Shown piece after piece: positions 1-7,380 of a DNA stretch of 34,669 nt. A program made the translations under genes and the position numbers. Source of the stretch: Syntrophomonas zehnderi OL-4 (lineage in GTDB: Bacteria; Bacillota; Syntrophomonadia; Syntrophomonadales; Syntrophomonadaceae). The stretch is from positions 185,792 through 220,460 of the forward strand of contig NZ_CGIH01000026.1 in the NCBI RefSeq assembly GCF_000983115.1, in the 5' to 3' direction. Within the stretch, counting starts at the first letter, position 1; each line of letters begins with the position of its first letter. The notes under the pieces were generated by a model, which saw only the letters and a list, made by a program, of their open reading frames with translations, searched no databases and was not told the origin of the DNA.

Positions 1-13
1 ACTGGCAGCGTTG

Positions 14-34
14 CAATGGCGGTATCCGCCATTG
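14..34 (+). other. Hairpin in the 23S-5S rRNA spacer
   Basis: A perfect 9-bp stem (14-22 with 26-34, loop TAT) lies about 30 bases before the 5S gene. Its stem contains AATGGCGG, a string that recurs near the 5' end of the 5S gene. It is probably part of the rRNA operon spacer, perhaps a processing stem; that role is inference. I could not identify the 23S 3' end in the window. Confidence 0.45.
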
Positions 35-60
35 AATGAAGTAAATAAAGAAATATGATT

Positions 61-173
61 TCCTGGTGACAATGGCGGAGAGGCCACACCCGTTCCCATC
101 CCGAACACGGCAGTTAAGCTCTCCTGCGCCGATGGTACTGCAGATTCTGTGGGAGAGTAGGACGTTGCCAGGA
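61..173 (+). rRNA. rrf: 5S ribosomal RNA
   Basis: Component of the large ribosomal subunit. The terminal helix is visible as TCCTGG at 61-66 pairing with CCAGGA at 168-173. Between them lie the typical 5S blocks: the CCACACCCGTTCCCATCC region, CCGAACACGG, and the GGGAGAGTAGG strand of helix IV/V. Length is about 113 nt, normal for bacteria. The closing helix is followed directly by a T-rich run (174-184), so the 5S terminal stem plus U-run could itself help end the rRNA transcript. The exact mature ends are uncertain by one or two bases. Confidence 0.95.
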
Positions 174-196
174 ATTATTTTTTTCTGTTGTCAAGG

Positions 197-255
197 GTGT
201 CAAGGGGACGGTTCTTTTGACACGTTTAGTGTCAAAAGAACCGTCCCCTTGACAC
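197..255. repeat. Perfect 27-bp inverted repeat (REP-like element)
   Basis: Left arm 197-223 and right arm 229-255 are exact reverse complements with a 5-base loop (GTTTA). Each arm also starts with GTGTCAA and ends with TTGACAC or its counterpart, so each arm can fold on itself. The core reads AAGGGGACGGTTCTTTTGAC. From memory, this kind of GGGGACGGTTCTTTTGACAC repeat is common in Clostridia genomes, often near IS200-like (RAYT) transposases. No transposase is present here. It sits just downstream of the 5S gene and may also act as a transcription stop. Confidence 0.8.
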
Positions 256-259
256 GTTT

Positions 260-292
260 AGAAGAGGCTTTCCTGGAAGGAAAGCCTCTTCT
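260..292. terminator. 14-bp hairpin between 5S rRNA and the ferritin-like gene
   Basis: A perfect 14-bp stem (260-273 with 279-292, loop TGGAA) lies between the convergent 5S rRNA and the minus-strand ferritin-like gene. Neither side has a real T-run, so it is a candidate bidirectional terminator or transcript-end stabiliser rather than a textbook intrinsic terminator. Confidence 0.5.
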
Positions 293-311
293 GGCTATAT
301 TGACTATACAT

Positions 312-554
312 TTAGCATTGGGAATGGTGGCCGCATAGCAGGGTATCTATGGCGATCCAGGTTTTGGCATGACCATACTCATCTCCAGCAATACTAAGAA
401 TCAAGGTTTTTAAGGTCATATTATCTACCATGTTGGCCATTTTAGCATACATTTGGACGGCATCGATTTCATCGGTAATCGCCTCTTTTACCATATGACA
501 GAAATTATTTGGTGAAGGGGGTTTGTGATTATATCCAGGTCTGGAATGGGACAT
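312..554 (-). CDS. Half-size ferritin-like protein (80 aa)
   Basis: Predicted short ferritin/rubrerythrin-like protein. Two helices are visible, about residues 17-43 and 47-73. The first carries E24/E29 and Y36. The second carries an ExxH motif (E59, Y60, G61, H62), the usual half-site for a di-iron centre. A full ferritin-like bundle needs four helices, so this chain would have to pair with itself or a partner to make a complete site, as known for encapsulated ferritins. The N-terminus is Pro/His-rich and the end is Cys/His-rich (C74, H76, H77, C80). I chose the ATG at 554 because AGGAGG lies 8 bases upstream; the GTG at 563 overlaps that site. It is divergent from another ferritin-like gene at 837. 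Function, and whether metal binds, are unproven. Confidence 0.7.
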   Translation of the reverse strand: MSHSRPGYNHKPPSPNNFCHMVKEAITDEIDAVQMYAKMANMVDNMTLKTLILSIAGDEYGHAKTWIAIDTLLCGHHSQC

Positions 555-607
555 ACGATTCACCTCCTTTTAATAAGAGAAAATTGTTGGTTATATTACA
601 CCTTTAA

Positions 608-622
608 ACACTATAGTGTATG
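608..622 (-). promoter_or_regulatory. Candidate sporulation-type promoter and palindrome
   Basis: On the minus strand CATACACTA (622-614) matches the CATANNNTA -10 pattern of mother-cell sigma-K/sigma-E promoters. An ACA lies about 16-17 bases upstream as a possible sigma-K -35. The predicted transcript starts about 50 bases before the ferritin-like gene ending at 312. A perfect 12-bp palindrome (608-619) overlaps it, so an operator is an alternative reading. Inspection by eye only. Confidence 0.35.
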
Positions 623-836
623 CTCATAGATTCCCAGTTGTTACCGCCTATGTAAGAGTATATTAAAAATGGCAACTAACAGCATAAAGAATAATTATAA
701 AAGTCCGGAATGTCTAGTTTTTTCTAATTATTGCACTAGAAGACGTCCGCCTGTTGTTTTGTAACAGATTGTAGTGTAGCTCATATTATGTGGTAGGAGA
801 AAAATGTAAGCTAAAATATGAAAGGTGGTACTACTA

Positions 837-1358
837 ATGGATTCTGGGGATTTGTTAACCTTGCTTAATCGGGCAATTTCGGATAAGGAGGCGGCCAAGG
901 AAAGCTATGCAAGCTATTTCCAGGAAATGAATAATCCTACTTTAAAAAAAATAGTTCAAGGTGTATTGCAACGTGAGGGGGAGCACTTAGAGATATTAAA
1001 TTCTTTGAAGGATAACTTGCTGAGTAGCGGTAATACAGAGGAACTAGCCGCGTTAACTGCTGAAGGGCTAATTCGTAACACGGAGCACCATAAACAACAC
1101 CTGGAACTGCTGCGAATGGTAATGGCAGATTTGGGTCAAGAAGTGTTTATTGCAGACGAAGGAGAAGAGATACCGGTAGCTGATTTTGCAGAGAGCGATA
1201 TCCCGCCCGCGCTTGTCAGTCCTAATAATAGTGATAGGATCAGTCGAAGATCTGCTGCAGCGGCGCGGTATCCCCGCTATACGGGTGCTAACCGCAGTGT
1301 GTTCAACTCTAGTCGGGGGAACCCCAAAACCAGAACTAAAAAACGCCAGCCTAAATGA
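837..1358 (+). CDS. Ferritin-like protein with basic C-terminal tail (173 aa)
   Basis: Predicted ferritin-like helical protein. Helix 1 (about residues 8-31) has E18/E22 and Y24. Helix 2 (34-56) has an ExxH motif (E47, H50). Helix 3 (66-100) contains E75, E82, H83, H84, H87 and E89. After about residue 125 the protein becomes unlike the family: a disordered tail rich in Ser, Arg, Lys and Asn that ends in a strongly basic stretch. That tail could bind nucleic acid or act as a targeting signal; this is inference. The ATG at 837 was preferred over the in-frame GTG at 825 because AAAGGTGG lies about 8 bases upstream of it. CATATTA at 783-789, with TGTAAC 17 bases upstream, resembles a forespore (sigma-F/G) promoter only weakly. 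Confidence 0.65.
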   Translation: MDSGDLLTLLNRAISDKEAAKESYASYFQEMNNPTLKKIVQGVLQREGEHLEILNSLKDNLLSSGNTEELAALTAEGLIRNTEHHKQHLELLRMVMADLGQEVFIADEGEEIPVADFAESDIPPALVSPNNSDRISRRSAAAARYPRYTGANRSVFNSSRGNPKTRTKKRQPK

Positions 1359-1398
1359 TGAAATATAGCACATTATACGGTATTCTTTTAGAATAAAA

Positions 1399-1430
1399 GG
1401 AGTCAGGATCAATGGTGATATCCTGACTCC
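1399..1430. terminator. Bidirectional terminator hairpin
   Basis: An 11-bp perfect stem (1399-1409 with 1420-1430; 10-base loop) lies between two convergent genes. On the minus strand the stem is followed by TTTTATTCT, a reasonable U-run for ending the flagellar transcript. On the plus strand CTTTTT follows about ten bases after the stem. Confidence 0.7.
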
Positions 1431-1453
1431 CAACTTGACTTTTTAACTGTTTA

Positions 1454-1813
1454 TTATTTTGCAGTAGTTTTTAAATTAACACTTAATTGTTTATAGATGA
1501 TATCCGCTAGTCCCAGTGAACCGGTTTGGCTGCATTCTTTGGCATATTCATCATAGAGCATCGATTCAAATGTCTCTTCGGCAAAGGATTTTTTCAGCAA
1601 CCCTCCATCGGGAATCGTAGCTCGCATCGACTCCAGAACCTTGGACAGAAATATACTTTCTAGTTCCTGACAACTGGCGTAGAGTTTTTTTTCGTCACTG
1701 GTCTCCAGTGCAGCCTGTAGGGTGCGGGAAAACTCCTTACTCTGGGTTTTATCCAGGGGCTTGGTGTAGGGCGTACCCATTCCGATATTTATCAAGCTGT
1801 TTTTGATTTCCAT
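1454..1813 (-). CDS. flgJ: FlgJ-like flagellar rod-binding protein
   Basis: Short 119-aa protein matching only the N-terminal rod-binding domain of FlgJ; there is no muramidase domain, as is usual in Firmicutes. It is thought to help assemble the flagellar rod across the cell wall. The core block, about residues 48-110, contains LESIFLSKVLESMR, then an FESMLYDEYAKE segment and a Gly-Leu-Ala-Asp-Ile block typical of the family. It is the second gene after flgG, with a 23-base gap, and both are minus-strand. Rod capping or binding is known for the family; the symbol is used loosely because only the N-terminal domain is present. Confidence 0.85.
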   Translation of the reverse strand: MEIKNSLINIGMGTPYTKPLDKTQSKEFSRTLQAALETSDEKKLYASCQELESIFLSKVLESMRATIPDGGLLKKSFAEETFESMLYDEYAKECSQTGSLGLADIIYKQLSVNLKTTAK

Positions 1814-1836
1814 GCTTATCTACCTCTTTTGGTTAA

Positions 1837-2622
1837 TTACCTGCGCAAATTGCTGGCTGTCTGTAACATTTCATCGGAGGACTGAATTACTTTGGAGTTT
1901 ATTTCATAGGCCCGCTGCGCCGTTATTAGATTAACCATTTCTTCAACGATCTTCACATTGGACATTTCCAGGTGGCACGGTATGAGCGAAACCGACTTAT
2001 CGGTAAGCAGGTCGCAATCCTGGGGTTCTCCTGAATTTGGAGTAGCTTGATACAGATTATTGCCCACCCTTTCAAGTCCCATCGGGTTTGTGAATCTGGC
2101 CAGTTCTATTCTACCGGCTTCCTGAGCGTCATTTTGACCCGCAATCATATAACTAACGAGTCCGGTTTCGTCAATTTTAACGTCATAGGCTCCTTCATCT
2201 ATTTGCTCGGCTCCGACTACCTTGTTTCCATCAGCCGTAACCAGATTGCCCTCACCGTCAATCTTAAAAGAACCATCTTTGCTATACAGCGGTTCGTCAA
2301 AACCTTCTACCATGATTTTAAAAAAAGCGTCACCGTTAATTGCTACATCCAGAGGGTTTTCGGTATTCTGCAGGGTACCCTGGGAAAACAGGGTGGCAAT
2401 AGCGGCTGGTTTGACCCCCAGGCCGACTGACAAGCCTACCGGTTGGTTGGTTTCTTCGGTGGAGACAGGCCGTTTAATGGTTTGATACAGTAGATCTTGA
2501 AATTCGACCCGCTGTTTTTTAAAGCCCACAGTATTAACGTTGGACATATTATTGGCTAAATTGTCAACATTAAGCTGCTGCGCATACATACCTGTACTCG
2601 CAGTATAAAGAGACCGCATCAT
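1837..2622 (-). CDS. flgG: Flagellar basal-body rod protein FlgG
   Basis: Distal rod protein of the flagellum, 261 aa, the normal FlgG length. The N-terminus has the rod/hook signature (SLYTASTGM, then the LANNMSNVNTVGFK block) that forms the coiled-coil D0 region. The C-terminus has the matching block (EEMVNLITAQRAYEINSK, then a DEMLQTASNLRR end). The middle carries the D1 domain with NGDAFF. The ATG at 2622 is preceded by AAGGAGG at a good distance. It is first in a two-gene block with the FlgJ-like gene, away from the main flagellar operon. FlhO/FlgF-type paralogues look similar, so FlgG versus a close rod paralogue is not fully settled. Confidence 0.88.
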   Translation of the reverse strand: MMRSLYTASTGMYAQQLNVDNLANNMSNVNTVGFKKQRVEFQDLLYQTIKRPVSTEETNQPVGLSVGLGVKPAAIATLFSQGTLQNTENPLDVAINGDAFFKIMVEGFDEPLYSKDGSFKIDGEGNLVTADGNKVVGAEQIDEGAYDVKIDETGLVSYMIAGQNDAQEAGRIELARFTNPMGLERVGNNLYQATPNSGEPQDCDLLTDKSVSLIPCHLEMSNVKIVEEMVNLITAQRAYEINSKVIQSSDEMLQTASNLRR

Positions 2623-2750
2623 AATAAAAATCCTCCTTGAGATGATATTAAATTCTAATCCGGCACCTCAATCGCTCAGTACCGTGCGGGCCTCTCCATA
2701 TGAGTCCAGCCCGTTTATCGTGATAATATCCATAAATTACACTATTTCTT

Positions 2751-2778
2751 ATATCGTAGTATGGCAGAAAAATATTTA
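2751..2778 (-). promoter_or_regulatory. Candidate sigma-D (flagellar) promoter
   Basis: On the minus strand TAAA (2778-2775) is followed after 16 bases by TACGATAT (2758-2751). The flagellar sigma consensus is TAAA-N15-GCCGATAT, so the -10 matches in CGATAT but the spacer is one base long. It would give a leader of about 120 bases before flgG. Confidence 0.35.
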
Positions 2779-2903
2779 GCTGTAAATGCCATTTTGTTTC
2801 TACAATCAAGAAGTATATACCGTTTGTATGTTTTTTTGGATAGCAGCTTTAGGCAACTTTTAGCTCTACTTTTCATATATTAGTTGGAGTAGGAGGTGAT
2901 TGG

Positions 2904-3200
2904 GTGGTTAAAATATCGGATCTTAGAGCGCGGGAAGTAGTAAATGTACTGGACGGAAAAAAACTCGGCAGTATAATTGACATTGATCTGGATATGGAAA
3001 GAGGCAAAGTATTATCCTTTATTCTTCCGGGACGGTTAAGGGGTTGGAGTATATTCTCCAGGCGGGAAGAGATCGTCGTGCCCTGGGAGAAGATCGTGCG
3101 TATCGGACGGGATGTCATATTAGTTGAAGTGCCTATCTTCGGTGAAGTAGATCAACAACCGTACAATAAAAAATATATGCTGGATGAAGGACCTTACTAA
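2904..3200 (+). CDS. ylmC: YlmC/YmxH family PRC-barrel protein
   Basis: 98-aa single PRC-barrel domain protein. The domain covers about residues 3-80: an initial VVNVLDGKKLG strand-turn, then IDIDLDMERGKVLSFILPG, then the IVVPWEKIVRIGRDVILVE block typical of the family. Members occur in spore-forming Firmicutes, some under sporulation control, with no clear biochemical role. The GTG at 2904 is preceded by AGGAGGTGATTG. In Bacillus subtilis ylmC lies just upstream of ylmD, and here the ylmD orthologue (pgeF) follows after nrdR, so synteny favours ylmC over its paralogue ymxH. Confidence 0.75.
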   Translation: MVKISDLRAREVVNVLDGKKLGSIIDIDLDMERGKVLSFILPGRLRGWSIFSRREEIVVPWEKIVRIGRDVILVEVPIFGEVDQQPYNKKYMLDEGPY

Positions 3201-3279
3201 ATCGCATAAAAGTTGAATTTGTTGGCTTTTTTGTTCATAATAAGTGCAGTAGCCATTTTCCAGAATGGGAGTGATGAGG

Positions 3280-3732
3280 ATGCGTTGTCCTTATTGCCGT
3301 GAAGCCGATAGCCGGGTTATAGATAGCCGGGCCTGTGAAGACGGTCTTTCCATCAGGAGGCGCCGGGAATGCATCGTTTGCAAAAGAAGGTTCACCAGCT
3401 ATGAGCGGGTGGAAGAAAGGCCCCTCTTGGTGATTAAAAAGGGCGGCACCCGGGAACCGTTTGATCGCAATAAACTGCTTAATGGTATTAGCCGGGCCTG
3501 TGAAAAAAGGCCGGTGAGTATCGAAGCTATTGAAAATATTGTAGCGCAGATTGAACTGGATCTTCGTGACGTCAATGAACGGGAAATAAGCAGTATGGTT
3601 ATTGGCGAAATGGTTATGGACAGGCTACGCGATCTGGATGAGGTCGCATACGTCCGTTTTGCTTCAGTCTACCGCCAGTTTACTGATTTAAACAGCTTTA
3701 TTAACACCATAGATCAGATGAAACAGAAGTAA
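3280..3732 (+). CDS. nrdR: Transcriptional repressor NrdR
   Basis: Repressor of ribonucleotide reductase genes; it senses ATP/dATP and binds NrdR boxes. At 150 aa it is full length. The N-terminal zinc ribbon has C3, C6, C31 and C34, with the SRVIDSR element between the Cys pairs. The ATP-cone domain, about residues 44-134, starts with [18 protein letters not shown] chose the ATG at 3280, which gives the canonical MRCPYC start with GGGAG 8 bases upstream; an in-frame ATG at 3265 would add five residues. It sits between the ylmC-like gene and pgeF. No ribonucleotide reductase gene is in the window, so its targets are elsewhere. Confidence 0.95.
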   Translation: MRCPYCREADSRVIDSRACEDGLSIRRRRECIVCKRRFTSYERVEERPLLVIKKGGTREPFDRNKLLNGISRACEKRPVSIEAIENIVAQIELDLRDVNEREISSMVIGEMVMDRLRDLDEVAYVRFASVYRQFTDLNSFINTIDQMKQK

Positions 3733-3745
3733 GGCAGGGAGTTTA

Positions 3746-4564
3746 ATGAGTGAATGGCAGCTTTATAATAGAAAAGGCCAGGAGTATTTTAGTATTGACA
3801 GCTGGCTGCAAGACGGGGTTGATATAGCTTTTACAACCCGCCGGGGTGGCTGTGGCACCGGGGCATTTGAGGCGTGCAACCTGGGTTTGCACGTTGGGGA
3901 TCAAGCTGAAAAAGTATTGACCAATCGCCGCAATGTTTTGCGCATTTTTGACGCCGAACTAGGACAGGCTGTGTGCTGCCAACAAGTACACGGCGACATT
4001 ATTCAAAGTGTAAATAAAAGCCAGCAAGGTCAAGGGGCTTTCCGGCATGAGCAGGCCATACCCAACTGTGATAGCCTGATTACGAATACACCGGGTGTGT
4101 TTTTGTTTACATTTTATGCCGATTGCATTCCGATTTTCTTTTTTGATCCGGTTCATCGGGCAGTTGGTGTCGCCCATAGCGGTTGGAAAGGAACCATGGC
4201 CCAAATAGCTGTAAAAACGTTAAAAGCTATGGAACAGGAATACAACAGTCGCAGTGGTGAAGTACATATTGCTATCGGACCAGGTATTGCAGGTTGTTGT
4301 TTTCAGGTAGCTAGTGATTTATATGATAAAGTAAATCAGGCTTTTACGGGATATAATGGTATTATTAAGACTACAGATTCAAATGAGTTTTACTGGGATT
4401 TGCCGGAAACAAATCGCCAGATGCTTATCAAGTATGGAGTTAAACCCCATCATATAACAAGCAGCAACTTGTGTACGGCCTGTCATCCGGAACTGTTTTT
4501 TTCCTATCGCAGAGACAACGGAGATACAGGGAGGATGGGGGCGCTAATTGCTCTAAAACATTGA
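3746..4564 (+). CDS. pgeF: Peptidoglycan editing factor PgeF (YlmD/YfiH, laccase-like)
   Basis: Multicopper-polyphenol-oxidase-fold protein of the YfiH/YlmD family. Members correct misincorporated cell-wall precursors and have been reported to act on purine nucleosides. At 272 aa it is full length. The three conserved metal-site residues are visible: H82 in QQVHGD, C127 in ADCIPI, and H144 in HSGWKGT. The downstream GPGIAGCCF block is also present. It begins 13 bases after nrdR with GGGAG before the ATG. In Bacillus it is ylmD, directly before ylmE; here three genes (a two-component system and a HlyD-like gene) separate it from ylmE. Confidence 0.92.
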   Translation: MSEWQLYNRKGQEYFSIDSWLQDGVDIAFTTRRGGCGTGAFEACNLGLHVGDQAEKVLTNRRNVLRIFDAELGQAVCCQQVHGDIIQSVNKSQQGQGAFRHEQAIPNCDSLITNTPGVFLFTFYADCIPIFFFDPVHRAVGVAHSGWKGTMAQIAVKTLKAMEQEYNSRSGEVHIAIGPGIAGCCFQVASDLYDKVNQAFTGYNGIIKTTDSNEFYWDLPETNRQMLIKYGVKPHHITSSNLCTACHPELFFSYRRDNGDTGRMGALIALKH

Positions 4565-4573
4565 GGTGATACT

Positions 4574-5302
4574 TTGTCTGTCTCTAAAATACTGGTTGTG
4601 GATGATGAGACCTATATCGTTGAACTCGTTAAATTTAATCTGGAAAAAGAGGGATTTGAGGTAGTGGTAGCATATGATGGCTTAAGTGCGCTGCAACAGG
4701 TGGAGTCCGAAAACCCGGATCTTATTATTCTAGATATCATGCTGCCGAATATTGATGGTTTGGAAGTCTGTCATACCCTTAAGCAGGATAAAAACTATAA
4801 ATTTATTCCTATTATTATGCTTACTGCCAAAGGCGAAGAATTCGAAACTATCCTGGGGCTGGAAGCCGGGGCTGATGATTATATAACCAAACCTTTCAGT
4901 CCGCGGGAGTTGCTGGCCCGGGTAAAAGCGCGGCTAAGGGCGGTAAAGATACTGGATGCCGAAAAAGCGGCAGGCGTAAAGGCTTACGTTTTTAAAGATT
5001 TGACCCTGGTACCTGACAAATACGAAGCCTTTATGGGGGAAACCAAACTGGAACTGACTCCTAAAGAGTTTGAACTTTTAAGGCTATTGACAGTCAATCA
5101 GGGTAAGGTTTTTACCCGTGAAATCCTTTTGGCGAAAGTATGGGGTTATGAGTTTTCGGGCGATACCCGTACCGTTGATGTTCACATCCGGCATCTCCGC
5201 CAGAAGCTAAACGATGATTCTTCCTATCCGGATTATATAGAAACTGTTCGCGGGGTAGGTTACAAGTTCGTTGAAAAAGACGGGCCGGTGCATAGAAGGT
5301 GA
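4574..5302 (+). CDS. OmpR/PhoB-family response regulator
   Basis: DNA-binding response regulator of 242 aa. The receiver domain covers about residues 5-120, with acidic pocket D10/D11, phospho-acceptor D54 in LIILDIMLP, T84 and K106. The winged-helix OmpR/PhoB output domain, about residues 140-235, has the ELTPKEFELLRLL and TRTVDVHIRHLRQKL elements. It resembles PhoP/WalR/PhoB, but the regulon cannot be told from sequence. The start is a TTG at 4574 behind GAGGTGAT. The stop overlaps the region of the kinase start, so the pair is probably translationally coupled. Its place inside the ylm division cluster suggests a cell-envelope or growth signal (inference). Confidence 0.92.
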   Translation: MSVSKILVVDDETYIVELVKFNLEKEGFEVVVAYDGLSALQQVESENPDLIILDIMLPNIDGLEVCHTLKQDKNYKFIPIIMLTAKGEEFETILGLEAGADDYITKPFSPRELLARVKARLRAVKILDAEKAAGVKAYVFKDLTLVPDKYEAFMGETKLELTPKEFELLRLLTVNQGKVFTREILLAKVWGYEFSGDTRTVDVHIRHLRQKLNDDSSYPDYIETVRGVGYKFVEKDGPVHRR

Positions 5303-5307
5303 TAATG

Positions 5308-6351
5308 ATGACCCAGTCAGTGCAAGACCATGGAACAATAGGAACTATTTTGAGCAATATGGGCGAAGGGGTGCTGGTGTTTGACCAGGATTCCCGCATT
5401 ATACTGGCCAACAAAGCGGCGGAGAACATTTTTTGGGTCAGGGAAGGGATAATGATTGGACAAACCTTCTCCAGCATTACAGATAACGAAAAAATATTTC
5501 ATATGATCTCCGAGGTATTAAAAACCGGTAAAGAAGTCTTTACCGAAACCGTTATCAGACCGAATACCCAGATTTACCGGGTACATGTAACGGCCCAAAA
5601 AGATGCCGCCGGAGATATTAACGGTGCGGTAGCGGTTTTTCAGGATGTGACCGATGCCCGTAATTTCGACCAGATGAGATCAGAATTCGTAGGCAATGTC
5701 TCCCATGAACTAAGAACCCCTTTAACATCCATCAAAGGTTTCGTTGAAACATTGCTGGATGGGGCTATGGAAAACAGCGAACAATGTCGGCGCTTCTTGT
5801 CTATTATCGATGCTGAAACCAACCGTTTAAGCCGATTGATTGAGGACTTGCTGACCCTGTCTGCTATCGAATCGAAAGAAAAAAGTATGCGTCCCAAACC
5901 GGTCTGCATGTTAACTTCGATGCGTAGTGCATTAAACATCCTGGGGCCTCAGATAAGCGAAAAATCCCTGCGGGTAGAATTAATTTACCGGCGTGACTTG
6001 TCGTATATCCTGGCGGACGAGGATCTGCTAAACCAGGTCTTTATTAACCTGCTGGATAATGCCATAAAATATACCCCCGAAAACGGCAGTATTATTATCA
6101 GATGCAGAAAACAGGATAGCCGTCTGATAACTACTTTTACCGATACTGGCGTGGGCATTCCACATGAAAGCCTGCCGCGGGTTTTTGAACGTTTTTACCG
6201 GGTGGATAAAGCCCGTTCTCGGGATCAGGGAGGCACGGGACTGGGGCTTTCAATCGTGAAACATATTGTGGAATTGCATGGCGGAGAAGTATTTGTTGAA
6301 AGTGAAGTTGGGAAAGGCTCAATTTTTGGCGTAAGCTTTATTGCTCTATAA
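5308..6351 (+). CDS. Soluble PAS-domain sensor histidine kinase
   Basis: Histidine kinase partner of the preceding regulator, about 347 aa. Order of domains: PAS (about 10-120), HisKA dimerisation domain with phospho-acceptor H133 in NVSHELRTPL, then the HATPase domain with the N box (NLLDNAIKY), the G1 box (DTGVGIP) and GGTGLGLSIV. It looks like the cytoplasmic half of PhoR/WalK, but I see no membrane helix, so it is probably cytosolic and senses an internal cue through PAS. The start could be ATG 5308, ATG 5305 or GTG 5299. I chose 5308 because AAGGTGA lies 5-8 bases upstream, although that site overlaps the stop of the regulator gene. Confidence 0.9.
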   Translation: MTQSVQDHGTIGTILSNMGEGVLVFDQDSRIILANKAAENIFWVREGIMIGQTFSSITDNEKIFHMISEVLKTGKEVFTETVIRPNTQIYRVHVTAQKDAAGDINGAVAVFQDVTDARNFDQMRSEFVGNVSHELRTPLTSIKGFVETLLDGAMENSEQCRRFLSIIDAETNRLSRLIEDLLTLSAIESKEKSMRPKPVCMLTSMRSALNILGPQISEKSLRVELIYRRDLSYILADEDLLNQVFINLLDNAIKYTPENGSIIIRCRKQDSRLITTFTDTGVGIPHESLPRVFERFYRVDKARSRDQGGTGLGLSIVKHIVELHGGEVFVESEVGKGSIFGVSFIAL

Positions 6352-6385
6352 AGAATCCCCAATATTTTAAAACGGAGTGATTTAT

Positions 6386-7321
6386 TTGTCCGACCGGATG
6401 AAACGCCATGAAAGGGAAATTGTAAAAAAACGGTTGTTAAAATGTGCCTTACTAATCCTAATATTATTTTTGGGCACGGGTTTAATCTATAAGACCGGGC
6501 AAAATATAAGTGTCTGGTACGGCCGCAAGCAACTGGATACAACCGTCCCTATCTACGGTTGTCTGGAGGACAAGCTAAAGGGCCAAGGGCTGGTATTGCG
6601 CAGTGAAATTACGGTAAAGGCTCCGACCGTGGGGCGTTTTGAGAATGCGGTGGCCGAGAGAGACAAGGTGGCCCGCAGTACCCTGGTCGGTTATTACCTG
6701 AATTCGGGTCGTAAAACCGCGCTGTATGCCCCGACCGCAGGGATATATACCCGTCGGGTGGACGGGTTGGAGGCGGCTCTTAGTGATATCAAGCTGGCAT
6801 CAGTTGGACCGGAGGTTTTCAAGTACCAGCCGTTGTTGCCTCCAAATACTGATGAAATAAAGGCCGGCCAAGGTGTATTCAAAATTGTCAATAATCTGAT
6901 TCCAAGCTTAATATTGGCTCATTTTCCCGTGTCGGATCCCGATCTGACCATTAACAAACAGCAGAAGGTGAAACTGTTAGTCAAAGATAAATCGCTGGGG
7001 TTTTTCCAGGTAGCGGACTATAAGCGGGATAATGATGAAATTTTCCTGCTGCTTGAAAGCGATGATTTTCTGGAGGAACTGCTGGATAGTCGCTTATTGG
7101 AAGTGGAAATGGTCTATAATTCCAGTGATGGCTATCTTGTACCCCAAAAATCTCTGGTTAAAAGGGGACAAGAAAAAGGAATATACTGCACGAAGGGCGA
7201 AAATATAATATTTAAGACTGTCAAGGTTTTAGACCAAAAAGACGATATTGCTGTAATTGAGGGAATTGAAGCAAATGACATAATAGTTGTTAACCCCGCA
7301 GCAGTCAAACAAAAGCTATAA
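6386..7321 (+). CDS. HlyD-like membrane-anchored barrel-sandwich protein
   Basis: About 311 aa with one N-terminal membrane helix (about residues 17-36) after a basic stretch, then an extracytoplasmic region. Two lipoyl-like/barrel-sandwich strands are suggested by the segments LRSEITVKAPTVGRF and TALYAPTAGIYTRRVDG. The C-terminus resembles the beta-barrel of HlyD/RND-type adaptors (LVPQKSLVKRGQEKGIY). No ABC or RND transporter gene is adjacent, so a transport role is doubtful. My recollection is that such genes occur before yggS/sepF in related Clostridia, which would point to an envelope or division role. The TTG at 6386 was chosen for GGAG 8 bases upstream; GTG 6377 overlaps that site. Confidence 0.65.
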   Translation: MSDRMKRHEREIVKKRLLKCALLILILFLGTGLIYKTGQNISVWYGRKQLDTTVPIYGCLEDKLKGQGLVLRSEITVKAPTVGRFENAVAERDKVARSTLVGYYLNSGRKTALYAPTAGIYTRRVDGLEAALSDIKLASVGPEVFKYQPLLPPNTDEIKAGQGVFKIVNNLIPSLILAHFPVSDPDLTINKQQKVKLLVKDKSLGFFQVADYKRDNDEIFLLLESDDFLEELLDSRLLEVEMVYNSSDGYLVPQKSLVKRGQEKGIYCTKGENIIFKTVKVLDQKDDIAVIEGIEANDIIVVNPAAVKQKL

Positions 7322-7380
7322 CCGGGACGAAAATCTATTTATGAAACGCTTCTAGTGCAGATACAAAGGTGATGGAAATT

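Noticed and set aside
66-338. A 90-codon plus-strand open frame over the 5S rRNA and inverted repeat.
   Set aside because: It covers the 5S gene and non-coding repeats, lacks a ribosome site, and gives no recognisable protein.
1068-1433. Open frame opposite the basic-tailed ferritin-like gene.
   Set aside because: It is antisense to a gene with a good ribosome site, extends through the terminator hairpin, and has no family features.
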